This document shows positions 8,959 through 16,305 of a DNA stretch of 64,000 nt, one piece after another. The notes beneath the pieces are model-generated. The model ran no database searches. It was not told where the DNA came from and saw only the letters and a list, made by a program, of their open reading frames with translations. Within the stretch, counting starts at the first letter, position 1. Every line of letters starts with the position of its first letter. This stretch comes from Pseudomonas koreensis (lineage in GTDB: Bacteria; Pseudomonadota; Gammaproteobacteria; Pseudomonadales; Pseudomonadaceae), in contig NZ_JAOEJU010000010.1 of assembly GCF_025447595.1 (NCBI RefSeq), positions 124,001 through 188,000 of the forward strand, in the 5' to 3' direction. The position numbers were made by a program, and so were the translations under genes.

Positions 8959-10567
8959 ATGCCTTGGCTTTCAGGTTGCGCGCATACCACGGCCGTTGCG
9001 GCACGCGGCGGAACAGCGCGGCGAGTTTTTTCTCGTCGTTGAGGAAGGTGATGCGCAGCGCCAGCTTCATGGTTTCCGGGTCCATTTCCACGGTCTTGCC
9101 GACCTGCAGGCCTGGCGTGGTGCTGCAACCATGAGTCACCGGCCCCAGCCACGGATCATCGACTTCCACCCAACGGCCGGGGGCAAACCACGGCACGCCA
9201 TTGACCACCAGACGCGAGACTTCGCCCGGATGGAAACGCTCGTGAGCGCGGAACCAGTCTTCGATCCGGTCATCGATCCAGCCATGGAAATGCCAGAACG
9301 CAGGGTTGACGTGGGACGAGAACGGATCGCCGAGAAAATCATTCTCCGGGCCAAACCAGCGTTGCGCGAAATCCGCCGGATCCCGGGCAAACGGCACCGG
9401 CTGACCGTTGGACGGATCGCGCGGCACGGAGGCCCAACGCATGTGCAACCAGTCGTGCAGACCGAGCTCCACCTCGGAGCCGAACTGGCCCAGGGTGAGC
9501 CTGGACAGATACGCCGGATCACGGTACTGAGACTCCCAGACCTGGAAATTGCTTTCATAAGTCTCGGCAGTCTTGATGTCACTGACCCACTGGCTGTATT
9601 CGTTGTCACCGTCGGCCAGCCAGGTCGGTGGCAGTGCCGTGCCGTCATGGTTGTCGAAGTAGCGGGCGAATCCGGCGCGGTCGCGTATCAGCTCCGGCTG
9701 CGGCAACGGAAAGTACTCCCAGGATGGCAGATCCTGCATCGATCTCGCGGTGCCCAGCATGTGCCGGTGCATGAAGAAAAAATCGACGCCCGAACCATTG
9801 CGATCCTTGCGTGGCCCACGGGCATCACGCTCCTTGTCCCGCGGCCCCGGCTGCCAGCCGATGCCACGCAAGGCTTCGCGCTTGTCTTCCGGCAAGGTGT
9901 GCCACTTGTCCCGGGTCGCATGCCACAGCTGATGGAACAGACGATGCTCGGGCGAGATCAGCCAGGCCAGCAACGTCGGGTTCAGCGGCGTACGCTCGCG
10001 GGCTTCGGGAAACAGCCGCTTGACTGCGACGAAGCCGTTGTCCTGCGCCGGCCAAGCCAATGGCCGGTCCAGGCGCAAGGCCTTGCCACTGAGAGTGCCG
10101 CTGCCGGCATTGCCGAAATCGGCCCAGACTTCGTCGAGGATCATTTCCAGTTCATAGTCGATCCGGCCATCGGCACTGATCAGGCGCCAGCTCAATTTCG
10201 CGGCATCAGCGCCGGCAAGATCACCCAGAATTCGGTAACGAGGTGTTTCGCCGGAACGCAGTCGCGCTGGCGTGTCGAGAAATCCGCACACGCCCCGGCC
10301 TTTCTGGCCAATGTCGAGAAACACCTGCAAGCCGTTCGCCGGCAGCCCTTCGAGGCCCGCGTCACGCCCTTCGAAACGGATGTCCCAGACTCCGCGCAAG
10401 GCATTCGCCAGGCGCTGTCCGGCCACGTCAGCGACGTCGAACGACGCCTCGCCGGGGGTGATCGTCGGATCCGGCTTCGTCCATTCACGATGCCCAAAAT
10501 AAGCCGCCGGCACAGCAGCGCCGGTCAGCGCCAGGCCTGCCATGAACCATCGTCGAGAAATCTTCAT
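8957..10567 (-). CDS. pvdP: Periplasmic tyrosinase PvdP (pyoverdine chromophore maturation)
   Basis: PvdP is the copper-dependent tyrosinase that oxidises the D-Tyr-derived part of ferribactin during chromophore formation in the periplasm. The start at 10567 gives 536 aa, beginning MKISRRWFMAGLALTG, which is a twin-arginine signal (SRRWFM) followed by a hydrophobic core. This fits export of a folded metalloenzyme. The C-terminal half contains His-rich tyrosinase-type segments, including FFMHRHMLGTARSM and FWHFHGWIDDR, that can supply the two copper-binding sites. A 13-residue upstream extension to 10606 is less plausible because it would bury the Tat motif. The gene is monocistronic, divergent from pvdMNO and preceded by its own PvdS box at 10613-10636. 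Confidence 0.93.
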   Translation of the reverse strand: MKISRRWFMAGLALTGAAVPAAYFGHREWTKPDPTITPGEASFDVADVAGQRLANALRGVWDIRFEGRDAGLEGLPANGLQVFLDIGQKGRGVCGFLDTPARLRSGETPRYRILGDLAGADAAKLSWRLISADGRIDYELEMILDEVWADFGNAGSGTLSGKALRLDRPLAWPAQDNGFVAVKRLFPEARERTPLNPTLLAWLISPEHRLFHQLWHATRDKWHTLPEDKREALRGIGWQPGPRDKERDARGPRKDRNGSGVDFFFMHRHMLGTARSMQDLPSWEYFPLPQPELIRDRAGFARYFDNHDGTALPPTWLADGDNEYSQWVSDIKTAETYESNFQVWESQYRDPAYLSRLTLGQFGSEVELGLHDWLHMRWASVPRDPSNGQPVPFARDPADFAQRWFGPENDFLGDPFSSHVNPAFWHFHGWIDDRIEDWFRAHERFHPGEVSRLVVNGVPWFAPGRWVEVDDPWLGPVTHGCSTTPGLQVGKTVEMDPETMKLALRITFLNDEKKLAALFRRVPQRPWYARNLKAKA

Positions 10568-10612
10568 TGCCCTACCTGTGTCAGCCATGAAGCAGGCTTT
10601 ATCCAAGCTAGA

Positions 10613-10636
10613 ACGTTTGCTGCCATGGCAAATTTA
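10613..10636 (-). promoter_or_regulatory. PvdS iron-starvation box of pvdP
   Basis: On the minus strand, TAAAT-N16-CGT lies about 45 bases upstream of the chosen pvdP start. It forms a divergent pair with the pvdM box 43 bases away. Confidence 0.88.
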
Positions 10637-10678
10637 AGCGCCCGTCACGACGCACGTTTAACCCCTCTCCCGTCGCAC

Positions 10679-10702
10679 TAAATTTCCACGGCTGCCAGTC
10701 GT
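10679..10702 (+). promoter_or_regulatory. PvdS iron-starvation box of pvdMNO
   Basis: An exact TAAAT-N16-CGT on the plus strand, about 65 bases upstream of the pvdM ATG. Confidence 0.88.
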
Positions 10703-10765
10703 TCTTCCCAGATAGCAAAGGCCCCTGCGCCTGCACTTCGATGGCGAACCTGACTGAGATCGGCA

Positions 10766-12136
10766 ATGACAAAACCACGTTCGAAAAAGGCTCTTTTCAT
10801 CGGCCTGCCACTGGCACTGGCGATCACCGCCGGCGCCGGCTTCGCCGTCTGGGAACACTGGTTCAAGGACGATCTGGGCTATCCGGTCAAAGTCGTGAAA
10901 CAGGCCGCCGAACTGCACGAGCGCATGCTGTCCTTCGACAGCCACATCAGTCTGATGCAGAACTTCGGCACCGACGGCAACGAGGCTGACAAGGACGGCA
11001 AGGGCCAGTTCGACCTGGCCAAAGTCAACCGTGGACAACTCTCCGGCGCAGCGCTGACGATTTTCGGCTGGCCGGAAATGTGGAACGGCCCCGACGCGCC
11101 GCACAAACCCACCGCAGGGTTCATCGACGAGGCGCGCAATCAGCAGGAAATCCGCTACAGGATCATCTCCGGCATGGTGCGCGACTTCCCCAACCAGGTC
11201 GCCATCGCCTACACCCCGGACGACATGCGCCGCCTGCACGGCGAAGGCAAGTTCGCGATCTTCATCAGCATGCTCAATGCCTATCCGCTGGGCCACGACC
11301 TGAACCTGCTGGATCTGTGGACCGCACGCGGCATGCGCATGTTCGGCTTCAGCTACATCGGCAACAACGACTGGGCCGACTCGTCGCGCCCGCTGCCGTT
11401 CCTCAATGATTCGCCGGACGCCCTCGATGGTCTGTCGGATCTGGGCAAACAAGCGGTCAAACGCCTGAACGACCTGGGTGTGATCATCGACGTGTCGCAA
11501 ATGTCGACCAAAGCGCTGGAACAGGTCGCGCAACTGAGCCGCACACCGCTGGTGGCCTCGCATTCGGCACCACGGGCGATGGTCGACATCCCGCGCAACC
11601 TCAGCGACAAGGAAATGCAACTGATCAAAAACAGCGGCGGCGTGGTGCAGATCGTGGCGTTCTCGCAATACCTGCGCCCCCTGACCCAGAAAACCCAGGA
11701 TCGGCTCAATGAATTGCGCAAAGAGTTCGACCTGCCGCCCCTGCCAAACCTGGCCATGGCCCTGATGCCGGGCGACCCGATCATCTCTGCCTGGTCCGAG
11801 CAGAAGTTCGGCCTGTACGCCAGCCGCCTCTACGCGATCCTCGAAGACGAACCCAAGGCCAGCCTGAAAGACCTGGGCGACGCCATCGAATACGCGGTGC
11901 GCAAGATCGGCATCGACCACGTTGGCATCAGCTCCGACTTCAATGAAGGCGGCGGCGTAAAAGGCTTTGAAAACGTCGGCGAGATCCGCAACGTCACCGC
12001 CGAGCTGCTGTCGCGCGGCTACTCCGAAGCGGACATCGCCAAGCTGTGGGGCGGCAACTTCCTGCGGGTCTGGGATCAGGTCGAAAAAGCCGCAAAACCG
12101 GCCCTGGCCACTGCACGGGAAACGACCAAGCCATGA
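10766..12136 (+). CDS. pvdM: Membrane dipeptidase-family protein PvdM
   Basis: PvdM is an M19 (renal/membrane dipeptidase) family protein required for periplasmic pyoverdine maturation; its exact reaction is not settled to my knowledge. The 456 aa begin MTKPRSKKALFIGLPLAL, an N-terminal membrane anchor or uncleaved signal. Family landmarks are FDSHISL near residue 54, VASHSAPRAM near 267 and IGIDHVGISSDFNEGGG near 385. In peptidases of this family the first motif is normally H-x-D, whereas here it is H-I-S, so one expected metal ligand is absent; this argues for an altered activity. It is the first gene of pvdMNO and overlaps pvdN by four bases (ATGA). It is expressed from the PvdS box at 10679. 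Confidence 0.93.
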   Translation: MTKPRSKKALFIGLPLALAITAGAGFAVWEHWFKDDLGYPVKVVKQAAELHERMLSFDSHISLMQNFGTDGNEADKDGKGQFDLAKVNRGQLSGAALTIFGWPEMWNGPDAPHKPTAGFIDEARNQQEIRYRIISGMVRDFPNQVAIAYTPDDMRRLHGEGKFAIFISMLNAYPLGHDLNLLDLWTARGMRMFGFSYIGNNDWADSSRPLPFLNDSPDALDGLSDLGKQAVKRLNDLGVIIDVSQMSTKALEQVAQLSRTPLVASHSAPRAMVDIPRNLSDKEMQLIKNSGGVVQIVAFSQYLRPLTQKTQDRLNELRKEFDLPPLPNLAMALMPGDPIISAWSEQKFGLYASRLYAILEDEPKASLKDLGDAIEYAVRKIGIDHVGISSDFNEGGGVKGFENVGEIRNVTAELLSRGYSEADIAKLWGGNFLRVWDQVEKAAKPALATARETTKP

Positions 12137-13413
12137 GCAATCGTCGCGAGTTTCTGAAACAGGCCGGCATGCTGGCCGCTGCTTTGCCGTTGGGCGCCAG
12201 TCTGCCAGCGATCGCCGAAACGGCGTCCACCCCGGCGGCGTCCGGGGACAAATGGACGCAATTGCGCCAGCTGTTCGACCAGGATCCGGCGTACCTGCAC
12301 TTCTCCAACTTCCTGATCACCACCCATCCCAAACCGGTGCGCGAAGCCATCGAACGGCATCGCGCCGCCCTCGACAAAAACCCTGGCCTGGCCATGGACT
12401 GGGACCTGGGCGTGATCGAAGAGCGCGAAGAAAACGTGCGGGTCTGGGCCGGCCGTTACCTGCAGGCCAACCCGAAGCAGATCGCCCTGACCGGCAGTAC
12501 CACCGAAGGCCTGACCATGATCTACGGCGGCGTGCATGTGCGCCCCGACCAGGAAATCCTCACCACTGCTCACGAGCACTACGCCACCCACACGATCCTC
12601 GCCCTGCGCAAGGAACGTGAAGGCACCAAAGTGCGCAAGATCCACCTGTTCAAGGATCCGCACACGGCGACCAAAGCCGAGATTCTCACCGCCATCGACA
12701 GCAGCATCCGCCCCGAAACCCGGGTGCTGGGCATGTGCTGGGTGCATTCGGGCAGCGGCATGAAACTGCCCATCGGCGAGATCGGCGCCATCGTCGACAA
12801 ACACAACCGCGGGCGCAGCGATGCCGACCGGATCATCTACGTGGTGGACGGCGTGCACGGCTTCGGCGTGGACAACCTGAATTTCCCGGAGATGAACTGC
12901 GACTTCTTCGTTGCCGGCACCCACAAATGGATGTTCGGCCCACGGGGCACCGGCATCGTGTGCAGTCGTTTCGAAGAGGTGAAATACGTCACGCCGATCA
13001 CCCCGACCTTCTCCGAAGCCACGGCGTTTTCCACCACCATGACGCCCGGCGGCTACCACTCCTTCGAGCACCGCTGGGCGCTGGACGAGGCCTTCAAGCT
13101 GCATTTGCAACTGGGCAAGGCCGAGGTCGAGGCGCGCATTCACGCCCTCAACAGCTATTTGAAAAAACGTCTGCTGGAACACCCGCAGATCGAACTCGTC
13201 ACGCCTCTGAGCCCGCAGCTGTCAGCCGGCTTCACGTTCTTCCGGGTCAAGGGCAAGGACTGCGACAAGATCGCCGCGTTCCTGATGCAAAACCGGGTGG
13301 TCGCCGATGCCGTGGAGCGCGATGTCGGGCCGGTGGTGCGCTGCGCACCGTGCCTGCTCAACGACGAAAGCCAGATCGACCGCTTCATGAAACTGCTGGT
13401 AACTCAGTTGTAG
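12133..13413 (+). CDS. pvdN: PLP-dependent enzyme PvdN (chromophore side-chain modification)
   Basis: PvdN is a periplasmic aminotransferase class V/isopenicillin-N-epimerase-like PLP enzyme that converts the glutamate side chain on the chromophore to succinamide. The ATG at 12133 overlaps the pvdM stop and gives 426 aa. The start MSNRREFLKQAG is a Tat signal (RR-x-F-L), followed by a hydrophobic region and an Ala-x-Ala-type site. PLP-fold signatures include the SGSGMKLPIGEIG region and FFVAGTHKWMFGPRGTGIV, whose Lys should form the Schiff base. A longer upstream frame inside pvdM is a shadow. pvdO follows after 46 bases in the same operon. Confidence 0.94.
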   Translation: MSNRREFLKQAGMLAAALPLGASLPAIAETASTPAASGDKWTQLRQLFDQDPAYLHFSNFLITTHPKPVREAIERHRAALDKNPGLAMDWDLGVIEEREENVRVWAGRYLQANPKQIALTGSTTEGLTMIYGGVHVRPDQEILTTAHEHYATHTILALRKEREGTKVRKIHLFKDPHTATKAEILTAIDSSIRPETRVLGMCWVHSGSGMKLPIGEIGAIVDKHNRGRSDADRIIYVVDGVHGFGVDNLNFPEMNCDFFVAGTHKWMFGPRGTGIVCSRFEEVKYVTPITPTFSEATAFSTTMTPGGYHSFEHRWALDEAFKLHLQLGKAEVEARIHALNSYLKKRLLEHPQIELVTPLSPQLSAGFTFFRVKGKDCDKIAAFLMQNRVVADAVERDVGPVVRCAPCLLNDESQIDRFMKLLVTQL

Positions 13414-13459
13414 GCACCCGACGCCACGAATTCCTTTCCACCTGTTTACGAGAGAACCG

Positions 13460-14368
13460 ATGAACAGTGAGCTGCGTAGTTTTTCCTTGAAGTCGCTCCC
13501 CGCGCTGTCCCTCGCCGCACTGCTCGCCAGTCTGCTGCCGGGTCTGGCACAAGCCGCCGAACCGAGCAAACCGGGGACAGTATTCAAGGACTGCAAGGAC
13601 TGCCCGGAAATGGTTGTTCTGCCCACCGGTACGTTCACCATGGGCACCCCGGATGACGAAGTCGGTCGTGAGCCGGACGAAGGCCCGATGCACCCCGTGA
13701 CCTTCGACAAACCGCTGGCCATCAGCCGCTTCCAGGTGCTCAAGGGGCAATGGGACGCTTACCTCAGCGACACCGGTTACAAGATGCCGGACGGCGACAA
13801 ACGCCCCGGCCGTGCGTGCAAGGCCGGGATTCCGGACTACCAGGGCAGCGATCCGAAAAAGCAGTACACCGACAAACACCCGGCCGTGTGCATGGACTTC
13901 AACGAAGCCAACGACTACGTGGCGTGGCTGTCGAAGAAAACCGGCAAGACCTACCGCCTGGTCAGTGAATCCCTGCGTGAATACGCAGCACGCGCCGGCA
14001 GCACCGGGCCGTTCCCGTTCCCCTTCGACGAGGGCAAGGAATACAGCATCGCCAAACATGCCAACACCTACGGTGCCGCTGACGGCTACAACTTCACCGC
14101 CCCGGCCGGCAGCTTCCCGGCCAACGCCTTTGGCGTCTATGACATGCACGGCAACATCTACGAGTGGACGGCCGATTGCTACAACGAAGACTATGTCGGC
14201 GCTCCGAGCGACGGCAGCGCCATCACGACCGGCAACTGCAAGGTCCGCCGTATCCGTGGCAACGACTGGGGTGAAGCGCCGGTATTTTCCCGTTCCGGCA
14301 ACCGCAACGCGACGTACAGCGACACCCGTGGCGACTGGATCGGTTTTCGCGTGGCGCGGGATCTGTAA
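13460..14368 (+). CDS. pvdO: FGE-sulfatase-domain protein PvdO
   Basis: PvdO is a periplasmic protein with a formylglycine-generating-enzyme (FGE/SUMF1) fold that is required for the last oxidation in pyoverdine chromophore formation (dihydropyoverdine to pyoverdine). The 302 aa begin with a Sec-type signal peptide ending at about LAQAAEPSK. The FGE core then follows: EMVVLPTGTFTMGTPDDE near the start, FGVYDMHGNIYEWTADC in the middle and a closing GDWIGFRVARDL. A ribosome-binding GAGAG lies just upstream of the ATG. It is the last gene of pvdMNO, ahead of a terminator whose loop holds part of the pvdE promoter. Confidence 0.94.
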   Translation: MNSELRSFSLKSLPALSLAALLASLLPGLAQAAEPSKPGTVFKDCKDCPEMVVLPTGTFTMGTPDDEVGREPDEGPMHPVTFDKPLAISRFQVLKGQWDAYLSDTGYKMPDGDKRPGRACKAGIPDYQGSDPKKQYTDKHPAVCMDFNEANDYVAWLSKKTGKTYRLVSESLREYAARAGSTGPFPFPFDEGKEYSIAKHANTYGAADGYNFTAPAGSFPANAFGVYDMHGNIYEWTADCYNEDYVGAPSDGSAITTGNCKVRRIRGNDWGEAPVFSRSGNRNATYSDTRGDWIGFRVARDL

Positions 14369-14411
14369 CAGCCAAAGTACCTCCCTCTCGCTCGTCGCCT
14401 GAGACCTCGAT

Positions 14412-14456
14412 AAACCCGTGGGTGGCTAAATCGCTGCCCGCGGGTTTCGTCTTTTA
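14412..14456 (+). terminator. Terminator of pvdMNO overlapping the pvdE promoter
   Basis: An 11-bp stem (14412-14422 with 14437-14447, one G-T pair), a 14-base loop and a downstream CTTTT run form a Rho-independent terminator after pvdO. The PvdS box of pvdE is embedded in it. Confidence 0.75.
14427..14450 (+). promoter_or_regulatory. PvdS iron-starvation box of pvdE, inside the pvdMNO terminator
   Basis: TAAAT (14427-14431, within the terminator loop), 16 bases and CGT (14448-14450, immediately after the stem) match the PvdS pattern exactly. It lies about 60 bases upstream of the pvdE ATG. Confidence 0.85.
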
Positions 14457-14510
14457 ACCAGCCCAACCCTTGAACCTTTGCCCTTGCGGGCACTAGAAGC
14501 GGAAACCTCC

Positions 14511-16172
14511 ATGACCACAAAATCCCGCGGAGCCATCAGTGAAGTCCTCGGCCTGCTCAAGCCTTACCGGGTCGTCGTGGTGGTGTCGATCCTCCTCGGC
14601 ATGCTCGGTGGAGTCAGCGTCACCGCCCTGTTGGCGACCATCAACAAAGCCTTGAACGGTGCGAGCACCCCGTCGACGGACGTGCTGCTCACCTTCGCCG
14701 GGCTCTGCGTCGCCGCCCTGCTCTGCTCTATCCTGTCGGACATCGGCACCAACCACGTCGGACAGCACATCATTGCCGGCCTGCGCAAAGCCCTGGGCGA
14801 GAAAGTGTTGCTGGCCCCCATCGAACAGATCGAACGGTTTCGCAGCCACCGCCTGATTCCGGTGCTGACCCACGACGTCGACACGGTCAGTGATTTCGCC
14901 TTTTCCTTCGCACCGCTGGCCATCGCCTTCACGGTCACGCTGGGTTGCCTGGGGTATCTGGCGTACCTGTCGCTGCCCATGTTCGCCTTGTTGCTGGTGG
15001 CGATCGTGATCGGCACCGTGGTCCAGTACATCGCCCGTGCCCGTGGCATCAAAGGCTTCGAACAGGCCCGCGAGGCCGAGGACGAATTGCAGAAGCACTA
15101 CAGCGCCATCGCCGCCGGCGCCAAGGAACTGCGGATTCACCGCCCGCGTCGCCAGCGCATGTTCAGCCAGCGCATCGAAGGCACGGCGGACTCGATCTGC
15201 AACACCCACATTCGTTCGATCAACACCTTCGTCGTCGCCAAGACCTTCGGCTCGATGCTGTTCTTCGTGGTGATCGGCCTGGCCCTGGCCCTGCAATCGT
15301 TCTGGCTGGGCACCGACAAGGCGGTACTCAGCGGTTTCGTGCTGGTGTTGCTGTACATGAAAGGCCCGCTGGAATACCTGGTCACCACCCTGCCGGTGGT
15401 CAGCCGCGCCAACATCGCCTTCAAGCGCATTGCCGAACTGGCGGAACAGTTCTCCTCACCGGAGCCGCACCTGTTGCTGCGCGAATCTGCACCTGCGAGC
15501 AAAACCGCCGTGCAGCAATTGCAGATGCACAACGTCCACTACGCGTTCCCGCCAGTCAAAGGCAGCGCTGCGTTCGAACTGGGCCCGGTCAACCTGAACA
15601 TCGCCCAGGGCGACATCGTGTTCATCGTCGGTGAAAACGGCGGTGGCAAAACCACCCTGATCAAACTGTTGCTGGGCCTCTACGCCCCGCAGCGCGGCGA
15701 AGTACTGCTCAATGGCCAGGTGGTCGACGCCAAGGCCCGTGACGACTATCGCCAACTGTTCACCACCATTTTTGCCGACTACTACCTGTTCGATGAGCTG
15801 GTGCAAGGCGATCAGCAAGTACCGGCGGACACCAGCCGCTACCTCGAGCGTCTGGAGATTGCTCACAAGGTGAGTATCCAGGACGGCGTGTTCAGCACCA
15901 CCGACCTGTCCACCGGACAACGCAAGCGTCTGGCACTGATCAATGCCTGGCTGGAGGAGCGCCCGGTGCTGGTGTTCGACGAATGGGCGGCGGATCAGGA
16001 CCCGGCGTTCCGCCGGATCTTCTACACCGAACTGCTGCCCGAGCTGAAAAGCCTGGGCAAGACCATCATCGTTATCTCCCACGACGACCGTTATTTCGAC
16101 ATCGCCGATCAACTGGTGCGCATGGAGGGTGGCCGGGTCGTAACCCAGAAAAAGCCGCTCGCCACCGCCTGA
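14511..16172 (+). CDS. pvdE: Ferribactin ABC exporter PvdE
   Basis: PvdE is an inner-membrane ABC exporter of the cyclic-peptide/SyrD type that moves the acylated pyoverdine precursor (ferribactin) from cytoplasm to periplasm, where PvdP, PvdM, PvdN and PvdO act. The ATG at 14511 gives 553 aa with transmembrane and ATPase domains fused. Six hydrophobic segments occupy about residues 1-300. The ATPase has Walker A GENGGGKTT near residue 377, signature LSTGQRKRL near 467 and Walker B VLVFDEWAADQDP near 486. A TTG-started extension to 14478 adds 11 residues with little support. The gene starts just after its own PvdS box and probably shares a transcript with the C-A-T-TE synthetase 130 bases downstream. 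Confidence 0.95.
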   Translation: MTTKSRGAISEVLGLLKPYRVVVVVSILLGMLGGVSVTALLATINKALNGASTPSTDVLLTFAGLCVAALLCSILSDIGTNHVGQHIIAGLRKALGEKVLLAPIEQIERFRSHRLIPVLTHDVDTVSDFAFSFAPLAIAFTVTLGCLGYLAYLSLPMFALLLVAIVIGTVVQYIARARGIKGFEQAREAEDELQKHYSAIAAGAKELRIHRPRRQRMFSQRIEGTADSICNTHIRSINTFVVAKTFGSMLFFVVIGLALALQSFWLGTDKAVLSGFVLVLLYMKGPLEYLVTTLPVVSRANIAFKRIAELAEQFSSPEPHLLLRESAPASKTAVQQLQMHNVHYAFPPVKGSAAFELGPVNLNIAQGDIVFIVGENGGGKTTLIKLLLGLYAPQRGEVLLNGQVVDAKARDDYRQLFTTIFADYYLFDELVQGDQQVPADTSRYLERLEIAHKVSIQDGVFSTTDLSTGQRKRLALINAWLEERPVLVFDEWAADQDPAFRRIFYTELLPELKSLGKTIIVISHDDRYFDIADQLVRMEGGRVVTQKKPLATA

Positions 16173-16194
16173 GGTTAATCCGCCGAACACCTTC

Positions 16195-16225
16195 AGCCGC
16201 CCGGACGTCGCGTCCCGGCGGCTTT
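16195..16225 (+). terminator. Stem-loop between pvdE and the terminal NRPS gene (possible attenuator)
   Basis: A GC-rich 13-bp hairpin with one mismatch and a TCG loop is followed by only TTT. The poor T-run suggests partial termination or mRNA protection rather than a full stop. No PvdS box follows it, so the downstream gene probably depends on read-through. Confidence 0.5.
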
Positions 16226-16305
16226 CACCCGAATGCCCTGCGCCGTGCTCGCGACGGCTGACAACACCGTCAGCGACCACCGCGCCGTCCACCCCCGAGA
16301 GCCCG

